Shown here: piece by piece, positions 45,308 through 55,927 of the stretch
How positions within the stretch are numbered: position 1 is the first letter of the stretch
Layout: each line of letters starts with the position of its first letter
Assembly (NCBI GenBank): GCA_963681975.1
Contig: OY820613.1
Span: 2,790,001-2,854,000, forward strand
Origin: JANELJ01 sp024511395
GTDB taxonomy: Bacteria; Pseudomonadota; Gammaproteobacteria; GRL18
Direction: 5' to 3'
DNA length: 64,000 nt
Program-made: the position numbers and the translations under genes
The notes under the pieces: generated by a model
Seen by the model: only the letters and a program-made list of their open reading frames with translations
Told to the model about the DNA's origin: nothing
The model's database searches: none

Positions 45308-46805
45308 GTTCAACCTGAATAATACCGTTTTAAGCCTGACATCAAGCCAGGTTTAAAGCGGCTAATTGTTCTGGTTTGATAAAATATCCCATCAAACCGG
45401 AAATAATTTTGAGCCACAAAAGCCGGAGCTTATTGAGGATCTTTCTTAAGTTATGTCCAGCGGCTACCATAACCACATTAATGGCATCACCGACTGCACC
45501 TTTGAGGTAGCAGCGGTCTAAACGGCTATCATTTTTCATATGACCAATTTCAGGCTCAATCGCACTGCGCCGTTTTAATGCCTTTTTAATACTTCGGGTA
45601 ACGCCTCGCTTCTGACCTGAGATAAAAACTTTAGTGTCTTTTACTTCATGTCCACGATAACCCCGCTCAACAAAGCAGTGTTCCGGTTGTACGGCTGTAA
45701 ACTGTTTTATCTGTTCCTGTTGTGGCAGTAGAGTGTGTCCATCATAAGGATTGCCCGGACAACTTTGAGCACCAATAACAAAGCCTTCCTTGTTAGTTAC
45801 CGCGATACTGGCTTTAACACCAAATTCATAAGGCTTATGAGCTTTGCCTTTACTGATACACTCAACTTCAGGAGCATGTAAACTGTAAAGCTTGTTCTTA
45901 CTGTGCTGCTCCTGCTCAATCAGTTTCTGAGCCTGTTCCAGTGCCGCTTCAAACAATGACTGAATATCAACAGAATAGTTGGGCAGTTGTCGTTCAATAT
46001 CCCGTTTAACACGACCTAAACGGGATTTCAGTTTATTGTTCATTTTCTTCATGCGTTTAAACTGTTTTGCATGAGCATAACGACTGGCCATTAGTACATA
46101 TTGCGGCCTAACCCGATTATAGTTCTGACGCAGTTTAATACCGTGCTCTTTGGACAGTTTAACCAGGTTTTCTCTGACTTTGTTCAGGAGCTTTGAATCG
46201 GTTGGAAAAGCGATGTTCTTTTCCTGTACGGTAGTATCTACCGTGACTTTCTTTAAACTGCCGGGCTTGATAGTTTTACTCTTTAGTCCGGCTTTAATGG
46301 TTTCAATCAGTAATTTTTCACTGCCTGACTTACCCGGCCGGTTACGCCATTTGGTCATGGTCGTAGGGTGTATAGGCATTTTATGCTGAAAGTATCCTTC
46401 TCCACAAAAATATTGCCAGTACGGATTTTCTGTCCAGCCTTTTACTACCTGTTCATCTGATAAATTATGCAGGTGTTTCAGGTAATGCAATCCTGCAATC
46501 AAACGAGTGCGTATGGCAGGAGCACCTTTAGTGGATACAAACAAAGCGCCCCATTCTTTATCAGGACTTTCCCGGTCTATGTGTTTTGATAACTTAATCA
46601 ACTCATGGTTTATGTCCAGCATGTTTTCAAGGCGCATCCTGAACAGGTCTTCCTGAGGTATTTTTGGCTGTTTCTCTGGCTTCATTCTGGTCTGGAAATT
46701 TGCAAGGTAATAAGGCTTATTTTACCAAAAACCTGCAAATTTAACACCCATAATCAAGCAATATTTCTTTATAAATCAATGTGCTATGATTTATTCAGGT
46801 CGGAC
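45308..46805 (-). mobile_element. IS5-type element, copy 8 (complete, 1498 bp)
   Basis: Complete ends, but the flanks differ: TATTTA at 45302-45307 and TAAATA at 46806-46811. The lack of a matching duplication suggests recombination with another copy. Its transposase reads toward the double-thioredoxin gene, whose start is 63 bp beyond the transposase stop. Confidence 0.95.
45342..46685 (-). CDS. IS5-family transposase (copy 8)
   Basis: 447 residues, open throughout, but with FVERGYRGHE (Asp to Glu) as in copy 3, plus Arg in YNRVRPQYV, Val in LNKVRENL and Gly in CGEGYFQH. Likely catalytically impaired. Confidence 0.92.
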   Translation of the reverse strand: MKPEKQPKIPQEDLFRMRLENMLDINHELIKLSKHIDRESPDKEWGALFVSTKGAPAIRTRLIAGLHYLKHLHNLSDEQVVKGWTENPYWQYFCGEGYFQHKMPIHPTTMTKWRNRPGKSGSEKLLIETIKAGLKSKTIKPGSLKKVTVDTTVQEKNIAFPTDSKLLNKVRENLVKLSKEHGIKLRQNYNRVRPQYVLMASRYAHAKQFKRMKKMNNKLKSRLGRVKRDIERQLPNYSVDIQSLFEAALEQAQKLIEQEQHSKNKLYSLHAPEVECISKGKAHKPYEFGVKASIAVTNKEGFVIGAQSCPGNPYDGHTLLPQQEQIKQFTAVQPEHCFVERGYRGHEVKDTKVFISGQKRGVTRSIKKALKRRSAIEPEIGHMKNDSRLDRCYLKGAVGDAINVVMVAAGHNLRKILNKLRLLWLKIISGLMGYFIKPEQLAALNLA

Positions 46806-46959
46806 TAAATACTTCTTCAAGAAAATTCATTTCATGATTGCTTAAGGTAAGCCCCTGATCAACATCTTTTTTAATTTCCAGCAGACGAGGCAGACTCTGC
46901 TCATCAAAACGCTTTATTATTGCTGCCAGCACTACTTTATCTTTCTCATTGTTTTCCAT
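46806..46959 (-). pseudogene. 5' fragment of a small protein gene cut by IS copy 8
   Basis: The start at 46959 gives MENNEKDKVVLAAIIKRFDE, then LPRLLEIKKDVDQGLTL, and it enters the IS after EEVF, picking up SPT and a stop from the IRL. The rest is not found across the IS, in line with a rearranged junction. The family is not recognised. Confidence 0.6.
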
Positions 46960-47069
46960 ATTATTTGCCCTTTATATAAGCGTTTAAAAATTTTTACCAT
47001 AAACCTTGATTATTGGCGATAGAAGCGATATGTTCAAGCCATAAATTCACTAACACAATTAAACTTCTT

Positions 47070-47948
47070 ATGCGTTTTGCTAAAAAACTATCGCAGCTCT
47101 TTTCAATGGTACTTTTTACCACCTTAACTACCGGGCTTATGTTAACTGCGTCTGGTGCAGCCATAGCAGATGAGCAGAACATTATTCGTCTGGCTACCAC
47201 CACCAGCACCCAGAACTCCGGCCTACTGCAAAGCATCCTACCAGTATTCGAGAAACAGACTGGCTACCGGGTTCATGTTATTGCTGTAGGCACTGGCAAG
47301 GCACTGCAGATGGGACGTAACGGCGATGTGGATCTGCTTATGGTACATGCCCCGGCTACTGAGAAAAAATTTGTTAAAGACGGTTACGGCACAAAACGCT
47401 TCAGTCTAATGTACAATGATTTTATACTGGTGAGTCCAAAAGATGATCCGGCCGGTGTCAGCCAAGCTCATAGTATTGCTGAAGCCATGTCCCGCATTGC
47501 CCGGAACAAACCCTTATTTATTTCCAGAGGTGATGATTCCGGCACTCATAAAAAAGAACGCGCTTTGTGGCAGCCTTTTATTGAACAGGGTCTGCAGCTT
47601 AACAACAGTCCCTGGTATCGAGAAGCTGGACAGGGTATGGGCAAAGTGCTGCAAATGGCCGATGAACTCAATGCCTATACCTTAACGGACCGAGGTACCT
47701 GGCTGTCCTATCAGAACAGACTGCATTTGAAAATTGTGTTTTCCGGCGATCCACTGTTATTTAATCCCTATAGTATTATTTTAATTAATCCTGAACGCTA
47801 CCCTGACCTGAACCATAAAGGAGCCCGTGCCTTAACACGCTGGCTGATTTCACCTGAGAGTCAGAAACTAATTGGTGATTACACAGTCAAAGGTACCCGT
47901 CTGTTTACACCTTCTGCTAAACCTTCTTCAAAAAAGACTGAGTTATAA
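47070..47948 (+). CDS. tupA: Tungstate/molybdate-type ABC transporter binding protein
   Basis: The start at 47070 gives MRFAKKLSQLFSMVLF and a Sec signal ending near AIADE. The mature protein begins RLATTTSTQNSGLLQ, the TupA-type TTTSTxNSGL oxyanion motif, followed by VHVIAVGTGKALQMGRNGDV and SRGDDSGTHKKE. About 293 residues, periplasmic, delivering tungstate (or possibly molybdate) to a TupBC transporter. The permease and ATPase genes normally downstream are absent; the following 280 bp are empty and then come IS elements. The gene may be orphaned. Confidence 0.9.
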   Translation: MRFAKKLSQLFSMVLFTTLTTGLMLTASGAAIADEQNIIRLATTTSTQNSGLLQSILPVFEKQTGYRVHVIAVGTGKALQMGRNGDVDLLMVHAPATEKKFVKDGYGTKRFSLMYNDFILVSPKDDPAGVSQAHSIAEAMSRIARNKPLFISRGDDSGTHKKERALWQPFIEQGLQLNNSPWYREAGQGMGKVLQMADELNAYTLTDRGTWLSYQNRLHLKIVFSGDPLLFNPYSIILINPERYPDLNHKGARALTRWLISPESQKLIGDYTVKGTRLFTPSAKPSSKKTEL

Positions 47949-48230
47949 AATTTGTAACTTATTATGGTTCGCCCCACGTATGCAAGTGATACCACGGTAC
48001 TCATGGATGATAAAGTTGCATTCTTATATCCGGCCTCTAAGTGGAGAATACAAATGCTCCGTGCCCTAATGGAAATACGCGTATTCAGAAACTAATCTAT
48101 TCAGCGGTCTATTCAAATAAATGCCTTAGTTACAAACAGTTTATTCTGAATACAGGACTTACCTGCCATGCCATTACAGTGATTATATCTTAGCAACCTG
48201 GGTGAAAAACCGTTAATGTTACAGATACTT
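47949..48230. other. Intergenic, no gene recognised
   Basis: No supported reading frame. This is where tupB would be expected. It may be decayed sequence left by IS activity. Confidence 0.5.
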
Positions 48231-48266
48231 GGTAATCCCCCCATTTATAAAACAATTCATAAATAG
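48231..48266 (+). repeat. 36-bp repeat, second copy
   Basis: Matches 20478-20513 except for one base. Here the TAAATA hexamer is intact and followed by GAGGTTTTGC, so it represents the empty target site of the sequence hit by IS copy 4. Confidence 0.7.
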
Positions 48267-48385
48267 AGGTTTTGCATAAGTCTTATCCACATATCCATAG
48301 GTCTGCCTGTTGATGAGACCTTCAGGTTTATCTCACTGACAGGCCTGGCCTGTGGGTATGTGGATAAGACGGTTTAAATTGTTTT

Positions 48386-49213
48386 CTAACCGGCTAAAAC
48401 CAATTTTTGCCTGGGTGGTACTCCACCGATAGCCGTATGGGGTCGTTCATTATTATAACTCCATTTCCAGCATGTTGCTGTTTCCTGTGCATGCTCTATA
48501 GAATTAAATAAAAACTGATTTAACCATTCATGGCGTACCGTTCGATTAAACCGCTCTACATAAGCATTTTATTGTGGATTACCCGGCTGGATATATTGTC
48601 GTTTTATATCCTGTGCCCTTGCCCGGTCAACCACTTTCTGGCTTATGTTCTCAGGCCCGTTATCGCATCGAATGGTTTTGGGCTTGCCTCGCCATTCAAT
48701 AATGCGTTCCAGTGTCCGTATCACTCTTAATGCCGGTAATGATAAAACCACCTCAATCCCAAGGCATTCTCGATTCTAATCATCAATAACATTAAAGGTA
48801 CGAAAGCTACGTCCGTCTTTTAACTGGTCATGCATAAAATCCATCGACCAGGTATCATTGATTTGCTCTGGAACCGCCAGGGTATCTGGTTTTTTACGTT
48901 TTAATCGTTTTTTAGGCTTTATCCTTAAGTTTAATTCCAGCTCCCGATAAATACGGTATACTCGTTTATGGTTCCAGGGAAAGCCTTTAACATTACGCAA
49001 ATACAGGAAGCATAATCCAAAGCCCCGGTTTTTATAAGCCTGCGTCAAACGCAGCAGCCAGTCAGCAATTTTGTCATTTTCCTGTGAATTTTTTGCCTGA
49101 TAACAATAACAGGTTTCACTAATATCAAAGATACGACAGGCCAGCCTGATGGATATTCCTCTGTCACTGACTACTTGTTTAGCCATCTCCCTGCGATGGG
49201 ATGGCTTTACCAC
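48386..49213 (-). pseudogene. IS3-family transposase OrfB, two nonsense codons
   Basis: WSMDFMHDQLKDGRSFRTFN (first catalytic Asp), RCDNGPENIS (second Asp) and NAYVERFNRTVRHEWL (Glu) show an integrase-type rve transposase. Stops break it at FNVIDD-TAG-NREC (about 48776) and GNPQ-TAA-NAYVE (about 48571). The frame is otherwise continuous. Confidence 0.85.
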
Positions 49214-49420
49214 TTTTTTGCCATGGCCTCCTGAATAATCTCTGCCTTTAAGTGCTCTTCTGCATACATCTTCTTCAAGCGGCGGTTTTCTTCTTCCAGC
49301 TCTTTCATGCGTTTCATCATAGAAACATCCATGCCGCCGTATTTGGCCCGCTAGATTCAGCTTCTTTCAGAATGCCGATGATCTGGGATTCTGTAAATCT
49401 GGACTTCTTTATTGTAGGTT
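49200..49420 (-). pseudogene. IS3-family OrfA, start lost and internal deletion
   Basis: KKSRFTESQIIGILKEAES is the OrfA helix-turn-helix start, preceded by ATA where ATG is expected. The middle of OrfA is missing, and KYGGMDVSMMKRMKELEEEN resumes with the coiled-coil region, ending EAMAKKW. Confidence 0.8.
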
Positions 49421-49488
49421 CTCCTCATTAATAATTTAATGGAAAATTCTATTTAACCTGAGATCTGGATAAGAACCCAGTCATTTAC

Positions 49489-50371
49489 CTAAATACAGAG
49501 AGTTTTCATATCACTCTCATCTATTCTGATTGTCGGCTTGTCTTTTTTATGACAATAGGCAATCAGAGAACCAATAAGGTTCAACATAAAACCACTTACG
49601 CTTCTATGACGTGAATGTTCAATCTGTGTAATATTTTTTAGCTGATCATTAACCGTTTCAATTATAAAACGTTTTTTCAGCATAATCTTATCCCACAATG
49701 CAATGGCTCGTGGTTTCATGTTTCGTCTGACATTGGTAATAAGCCCGACATCCTGTTCAAACAGTTCATCACTTAAAAGACTGGAGACATAGCCTTTGTC
49801 ACCATAAAGCTTTCCATATAAGTCTTTGGCCATTTCAGGAACCGGTTTTCTGTCATCTACATTACCGGCCGTCAATTTTAGTGGCCAGTATTTCACCTTT
49901 ATGATTAATGATCAGGTGAACTTTAAACCCATAGAACCACCCCATGGTCGATTTGCCTCGCTGAGCAACACCATCAAAGACTTTATGCCTGGGTATGCGA
50001 ATGTTTTGGCATACTTTAATGCTGCTCGCATCAACAAAGGCAATTCCGGTGGGCTTTCCTTTGCAATGAGTAAAGTAAGCGCATAATGGCACCAGTACCG
50101 ATGACATCACTCACAGGAAACGGCTATAGCTCAATAAATTTGGAAACTCTTTCCTAAGATGTTGATGCACATGGCATAAATAATAACTCTTAAAATCTTT
50201 GTAATGTGACTGATGAAAGTTAATCAGGATAGTCATCAGTTCACCGGGGCTCATTACACCTTGTCGTCTTCTCTTTTTATCACCGGATTCCAGCAGTGTT
50301 TTTTCCCATTCAGGATAAAAGAACTGGTTGAAATCATCAATATTACAATACAATTCATCTATAGTAGTCAC
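49489..50371 (-). pseudogene. IS982-family transposase, broken
   Basis: Three segments together match IS982 transposases: MTTIDELYCNIDDFNQFFYP...SPGELMTILINFHQSHYKDF; then SSVLVPLCAYFTHCKGKPTG...VDASSIKVCQN...HKVFDGVA; then TAGNVDDRKPVPEMAKDLYG...GDKGYVSSLL. An in-frame TGA (about 50120) separates the first two, and a frameshift near 49885 separates the last two. Not functional. Confidence 0.88.
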
Positions 50372-50513
50372 TTGCCTGTTCCTTGTTCAAATTCATTTGA
50401 TTTGGTCATTAAATGATCTGATCGAGAAACAGGCATTTAGTTCAATATTTTTTAGTTCTTATCCAGAATTCAGGTTACTTATGAAAAGAATTATTTTTCG
50501 GGGGGATTACCAT

Positions 50514-51530
50514 TCGTCATAAATTATCCGAGTCAGAGCAACTGGAAATCATTCCGGCTCAGGTTTATGTGGTTGAACATGTTCAGGTAAAATACGCGTG
50601 TCGTGCTTGTGAAGAAGGTATTAAGATAGCGGCCAAACCCGCACAACCCATTCCCGGAAGTATTGCCTCACCCAGTTTACTGGTCTATATCATTGTTTCC
50701 AGGTTTCTGGATAGTTTGCCACTCTATCGACAGGAAGCAATATTCAACCGCTATAAGATTGATATTTCCAGAGCCAGCATGTCCAACTGGGTGCTCAAAT
50801 CAGCTGAATTGCTTAAGCCTTTCTATAATCGACTCCTGTACTACCTCATTATACAGAAAATTATCCAGGCAGATGAAACTACTTTGCGGGTGATCAATGA
50901 TGGCCGTGAGAACACCTCGAAGTCTTATATGTGGCTTTATCAAAGTGGGGACTATGCCCCCGAGTACCCCGTTGTTTTGTATGAGTATCAGCCCACCTAT
51001 GCTGGTCAGCATGCTAAAGCATTTTTAACGGGATTCCCGGGCTATCTGCAAACAGATAGTTTCCCTGGTTATCATATCTTTGACGGTGACGACAGTGATA
51101 TTATCTTGCTGGGATGCATGGCGCATGTCCGGCGTAAATTCCACGATGCCTTAAAAGCATTGCCCAAAGACAAACAGAAAAAGCCGGGCATGGTACAGAT
51201 GGCTATCAGCAAAATAGCTAAGTTGTATGCAATTGAAAAACAAATAAAATACCTCAATGCTGAACAACGCTATCTTATTCGTCAGGAAAAAAGCAAACCC
51301 TTACTGGATGACTTTAAACAGTGGTGTGATGATAAAGTCTCTAAAACAACCAAAGACAGCAAGCTGGGTGTGGCGATCCGTTATGTGATCAATCAATGGA
51401 ACTATCTGACCATCTATCTTGAGGATGGCAATTTACAGATTGATAATAATACTGCAGAGCAGCGGATCAAACCTTTTGTGATCGGCCGAAAAAACTGGGT
51501 GATGAATCAAAACCCAAGGGGTGCTGATGC
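50514..51530 (+). pseudogene. IS66-family TnpC fragment
   Basis: A second, different IS66 transposase: KYACRACEEGIKIAAKPAQP zinc-binding end, QADETTLRVIND (first Asp), LQTDSFPGYHIF (second Asp), and LQIDNNTAEQRIKPFVIGRK with the Glu. About 100 N-terminal and 70 C-terminal residues are missing, and it joins IS21 sequence abruptly at about 51530. It differs clearly from the intact TnpC at 53576-55177. Confidence 0.85.
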
Positions 51531-52419
51531 CAGGTGCCTTTAAGCTGCTTAAATGGTTTGTTGTTAACCTCTTCAAGCAGGCCATGGATATGCTCATTGA
51601 GCTGAAGGTATGATGACGTAAACGGGCCAGGCTCCAACGTTCTATAATCTGCACACCCACTTCAGCTTTGGCTTTATCCTGAGGTTTTCGGGGTCTGGCA
51701 GGAACGATGGCTGTGCCATAATGAGCGGCCATCTGCTGGTAAGACATATTAATATCCGGATCGTACCGACAGGCCCGGGTGGTACTGCTTTTGAGATTAT
51801 CAGGAATTAATAGTACGGGAACCCCTTTTATAAATTCAAAGGTTCTTACATGAATGCCGATCCAGTCCGGCAGGCGTTGGCTCCAGGTGGCTTCTGCATA
51901 GGTGTAATTGGAAGCGCCTAATACGGCAACAAAAATCTGGGCAAACTGAATTTCACCAGTGTCCTGCTGAACAACCGGTACGGTTTGCACGGCATAATCA
52001 ACAAAGAGTTTTTCCCCGGTCTTATGATGCTGACGCATGGAGCGTTTCTGTTTCTTTTGCCATTGCTGGTACAGCATGCAGTACTGTGGATAGCTGTAAC
52101 AGCGATTTGGGTATTGTTGTGTGTATTCTTCCCAAAGCAGGAGTTTGGTCATTCCTTTGCGTTTAAGTTCCCGATAGACCTCCGACCAGTCAGGAAGCTG
52201 AAATGCGCTGGAAACCCGGGTATCGGCCTGGGGGTAAAACCGGCTGGCCAGTTGTTGATCGTCCAGTTCTTCAATGGCAGGCCAGTCCAGATCAAAAGTT
52301 TCTGCTTTACTGCAGATTTTTTGTACTGCACCCAGGCTTAATCTCAAGCTGGTTTTGATCTGTCTCAGGTTGAGTTTGGCTTGCAGTCTGAGCCTTAATA
52401 TTGTTCGTAATTGTCACAT
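51531..52419 (-). pseudogene. istA: IS21-family transposase IstA, broken
   Basis: The start at 52419 is followed immediately by TGA (52414-52416), where family members have Trp2 (MWQLRTIL). The frame then runs RLSLGAVQKICSKAETFDLD, KLFVDYAVQTVPVV (first Asp) and IPDNLKSSTTRACRYDPDIN (second Asp), then KAKAEVGVQIIERW. A frameshift near 51595 precedes NEHIHGLLEEVNNKPFKQLK. Three lesions in all. Confidence 0.85.
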
Positions 52420-52577
52420 TGATAGTCTCTTTGTTGGCATAACCATTCCCTAATAAAAAATCAGGAAGGTTAGCAGTTATTGAATATCAATGTGTGGGAA
52501 AGGATTCTGAACCATCGTGAACACTGATTCTGGAAAAACAGTAAAAGTGTTCACGATGAGATCAGAATCAGTGTTCA
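51531..52577 (-). mobile_element. IS21-family element, truncated
   Basis: The right end carries repeated TGTTCA-CGATG-type motifs (about 52515-52577), the multiple terminal repeats expected of IS21. The istB gene and other end are missing, replaced by IS66 sequence at about 51530. Confidence 0.8.
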
Positions 52578-52961
52578 TGATCGGCCAGAATATGCAGCCA
52601 GATCACAGGCTCTTAAACCGATAATCGCCAGCGGCTTCTGTTCACTTATCGCTTCATTAAATTCAATACTGCCATTTTGTTTATTCACCGACCACAGTTT
52701 TTCTTCCGGTTTAAACAGCCACGGTTTAACGCCCTGCGCTCCGGTGGAAATGGAAAAATAATAACTGGACTGTGAATTATAATTAAGACGATATTCACCG
52801 GGTTGCTGCTGATCGCTATAACCCAGGGGAAGCTGTGAGAGTTTGCTAATAGAAGAATATTTTAATGTCTGTTCAGAGACGTCCGGACCGACACATTGAT
52901 GGAACTGGTTTAAAATATCCAGAAGTGCCTGTAAATCCTTTTTTTTAATTGCGTGGTACAT
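52578..52961 (-). pseudogene. N-terminal fragment of an iron-sulfur redox subunit (AsrA/sulfhydrogenase beta-like)
   Basis: About 125 residues: MYHAIKKKDLQALLDILNQF, then WLFKPEEKLWSVNKQNG and PLAIIGLRACDLAAYSGRS. The (V/L)RxCDLAA pattern and preceding FKP motif resemble the N-terminal region of anaerobic sulfite reductase subunit A and sulfhydrogenase beta subunits, before their ferredoxin-like cluster motifs. IS21 truncates it at 52577, and IS copy 9 sits 20 bp upstream of the start, so both promoter and 3' part are gone. Confidence 0.6.
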
Positions 52962-53575
52962 GCTGGCTGCACCTTAATTAGTTCAACCTGAATAATACCA
53001 TTTTAAGCCTGACATCAAGCCAGGTTTAAAGCGGCTGATTGTTCTTGTTTGATAAAATATCCCATCAAACCGGAAATAATTTTGAGCCACAAAAGCCGGA
53101 GCTTATTGAGGATCTTTCTTAAGTTATGACCAGCAGCCACCATAACCACATTAATGGCATCACCGACTGCGCCTTTGAGGTAGCAGCGGTCTAAACGACC
53201 ATCATTTTTCATATGACCGATTTCAGGCTCAATCGCACTGCGCCGTTTTAATGCCTTTTTAATACTTCGGGTAACGCCTCGCTTCTGACCTGAGATAAAA
53301 ACTTTAGTGTCTTTTACCTCATGTCCATGATAACCCCGGTCAACAAAGCATTGTTCCGGTTGTACGGCTGTAAACTGTTTTATCTGTTCCAGTTGTGGCA
53401 GCAAGGTATGTCCATCATAAAGATTGCCCGGACAACTTTGAGCGCCAATAACAAAGCCTTCCTTGTTGGTTACCGCGATACTGGCTTTAACACCAAATTC
53501 ATAAGGATTATGAGCTTTGCCTTTACTGATACACTCGTGAGCGCCAATTAATCCCACATTGACCTTCTACCCCAC

Positions 53576-55177
53576 CTACTGTAACGCCTGAATTTTTTCA
53601 GCACACAGCCAGGGCAGTAAATCATCAAATGCTTCAGGCTCTGCATGACGCCCCAGCCTGGGTAACTCTGTCAGAATGTAACGGATATAAGCAAACGGCT
53701 CCGGTTTATTGGCTTTGGCCGTTTCAATTAAACTGTAAAGCGTCGCACTGGCCATAGCACCATTGGGTGTCTGACTGAACAGCCAGTTTTTTCTGCCAAT
53801 CACAAACGGTTTGATGCGCCGTTCGGCGGCATTATTATCAATCTCCGGATGACTATCTTCAATGTAGCAGGTTAACTGAGTCCATTGATTTAAAGCATAA
53901 TGAATGGCCTTGCCCGGAAGCTGTTTGGGCGGTACCTGCTCAGCGGATTTATCCAGCCATTGCTTAAACTGATTTAATATGGGCTGACTTTTCTTTTGAC
54001 GAACAAGATAACGCTGCTCTGCACTCATGGTTTTGCACTGCTTTTCAATGGCATACAGTTTGGCAATGGTGTTAAGTGCCATATGAGCCTTGCCGGGTTT
54101 CACGTTTTTACCCTTAAGGGCTTTAATCACCTCATCAAACTTACGCCGGGCATGAGCCCGGCAACCGACAGAGACAATGCCACTTTGCGGGGCACACACC
54201 TGGGCATAACCACTATAGCCATCGGTTTGAAGATATTGACCTTTAAAATCCTGCAGGTAGTTTTTGGCAAACAGCCCACTGCGCCCGGGCTGATAATCAT
54301 AAATAATAACAGGTGGAGATGCACCGCTACTGCCGCTTTGGTACAACCACATACAGGACTGACTTTGTGCCTTTCTTCCCGGTTCATTGAGCACCTGAAC
54401 CGGAGTTTCATCGGCCTGGATAATGGATTGCTGTAACTGATAATGAATAAGTCGTTGCAACAGAGGTTGACTTAGTTGGGCTGTTTTTATCATCCGGTTA
54501 GCCATGCTGGTGCGGTTAATATCAATATTCAGACGTTTAAATATGGCTTCCTGTCGATACAGGGGTAAGGCATCGGTATATCTGGCAACGGCAATATGGG
54601 CCAGTAAGCCAGGTGATGCAATACTCTTTTCAATGGGCTGAGCCGGTTCAGACGCTGTTTTAATGCCATTGTCACACTGACGGCAGGCGTATTTGACCCG
54701 AATGTGTTCTATAACTTTAATCTGCGCCGGAATGATATCCGGTTGTTCAGAGGTGTCTTCTCCGATTTCATGCAAAGCATGACCACAGCCGCAAACCTGC
54801 TCGCTTTTGGGTAATTCGTAACGAATTTGCTCTCCGGGCAGGTCTTTAGGTAAGGGTTTGCGACCGGGCTTTTTCCGGGTATAGGTAATGGTGATTTGAG
54901 CAGAGTCTGCTTCTGTATCATCCTGATGGGCGCGTTCTTCTTCCGCTATAATGCTTTCGGCTTCATTAAACAGCTCGGCCTGTGTATCGGGCTTTTCAGA
55001 AGAACGACCAAAGCGTTTATGTTGTAACAGGTTAAACTGCTCTTCATAAAACCGGACTTTGGTTTCTAAATCCACTATCCTGGATTGCAGTTGAGCAATG
55101 GTTTTGTCGGTTGATGCGGCAGTGGAAGCCTTTGATTTCATGGGATGTATTATATTACAAAAAGAAGGATAATTCAC
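53576..55177 (-). CDS. tnpC: IS66 transposase TnpC
   Basis: 533 residues. The N-terminal leucine-zipper-like helix (IAQLQSRIVDLETKVRFYEE) is followed by a zinc-binding motif CGCGHALHEIGE...CRQCDNG. The DDE core has QADETPVQVLNE, LQTDGYSGYAQV and PEIDNNAAERRIKPFVIGRK. Intact. Confidence 0.93.
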   Translation of the reverse strand: MNYPSFCNIIHPMKSKASTAASTDKTIAQLQSRIVDLETKVRFYEEQFNLLQHKRFGRSSEKPDTQAELFNEAESIIAEEERAHQDDTEADSAQITITYTRKKPGRKPLPKDLPGEQIRYELPKSEQVCGCGHALHEIGEDTSEQPDIIPAQIKVIEHIRVKYACRQCDNGIKTASEPAQPIEKSIASPGLLAHIAVARYTDALPLYRQEAIFKRLNIDINRTSMANRMIKTAQLSQPLLQRLIHYQLQQSIIQADETPVQVLNEPGRKAQSQSCMWLYQSGSSGASPPVIIYDYQPGRSGLFAKNYLQDFKGQYLQTDGYSGYAQVCAPQSGIVSVGCRAHARRKFDEVIKALKGKNVKPGKAHMALNTIAKLYAIEKQCKTMSAEQRYLVRQKKSQPILNQFKQWLDKSAEQVPPKQLPGKAIHYALNQWTQLTCYIEDSHPEIDNNAAERRIKPFVIGRKNWLFSQTPNGAMASATLYSLIETAKANKPEPFAYIRYILTELPRLGRHAEPEAFDDLLPWLCAEKIQALQ

Positions 55178-55272
55178 TGTTAAATCAATGTATTATGTGT
55201 TTTTGTCTGGTTTTTTTGAGTGCTTTTTTACTGTTGTTATTTGCTTTGATAATACACTCCGTTATTAATTTA

Positions 55273-55629
55273 TCAGCTAATATGCGTATAGTTCAGTCGG
55301 GGGTGAGCCTGAACTTTTTCAATGTTTAAACCATCCGGAAGCCAGTTTAATTCCCGCTGAGTTAAACTGACAGAGGTCTGTCCTCTTAACTCAGGCCATT
55401 TAAAGCGCCCCTTTTCCAGACGCTTATAATACAGCCAGAAACCATTATTATCCCGGTGCAGAATTTTAAGTTTATCCCGGCTACGATTACAAAAGACAAA
55501 CAGGCTGGCGCTGAAAACATCCTGCTGCAGAACTTCAGAAACCAGCAGGCTTAATCCGTTTATGCTCTTTCTCATATCGGTGGCACCACAGGCCAGGTAA
55601 ACCTGAGTGTTTTGATTAACACGCAACAT
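55273..55629 (-). CDS. tnpB: IS66 accessory protein TnpB
   Basis: 118 residues with the IS66 Orf2 signature: VYLACGATDMRKSINGLSLL and SLFVFCNRSRDKLKILHRDN, then WLYYKRLEKGRFKWP. Needed with TnpA and TnpC for IS66 transposition. It lies 4 bp after tnpA. Confidence 0.92.
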   Translation of the reverse strand: MLRVNQNTQVYLACGATDMRKSINGLSLLVSEVLQQDVFSASLFVFCNRSRDKLKILHRDNNGFWLYYKRLEKGRFKWPELRGQTSVSLTQRELNWLPDGLNIEKVQAHPRLNYTHIS

Positions 55630-55633
55630 TAAG

Positions 55634-55927
55634 CTATTTCAGTAAAGACAGTACTTGCATAAAGGTTGGCTGCTCAAAGCCTGGCTGGATTTCCAGACTT
55701 AAACCATTGGGCAGGTTTAAAATCAGACCTGAAACGGTCTTATCCTGAACAACCTGCACCGGTATTAAACTCTCACTATCATCTGACTGCCTCAGAAATT
55801 TGGCTTTGTAGTAACTGAACATATGGGTTTTAAGGTTGTGCTGCTGACAGTATTGCTTCTGAGTCAGGCCGCTGGACTGCCAGGCCTGTAGGTGGGTGCG
55901 CATTTCTTCATCTCGTTCGTGGGGCAT
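55634..55927 (-). CDS. tnpA: IS66 accessory protein TnpA
   Basis: 97 residues, MPHERDEEMRTHLQAWQSSG then LTQKQYCQQHNLKTHMFSYY, the helix-turn-helix of IS66 Orf1. First gene of the element. Confidence 0.9.
   Translation of the reverse strand: MPHERDEEMRTHLQAWQSSGLTQKQYCQQHNLKTHMFSYYKAKFLRQSDDSESLIPVQVVQDKTVSGLILNLPNGLSLEIQPGFEQPTFMQVLSLLK

Larger units (their letters stand above)
48267..49440 (-). mobile_element. IS3-family element, degenerate
   Basis: The outer boundaries are approximate. The region codes for OrfA and OrfB remnants described separately. TCTTATCCACATATCC-type inverted repeats near 48280-48370 lie at its 3' end. Confidence 0.7.
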
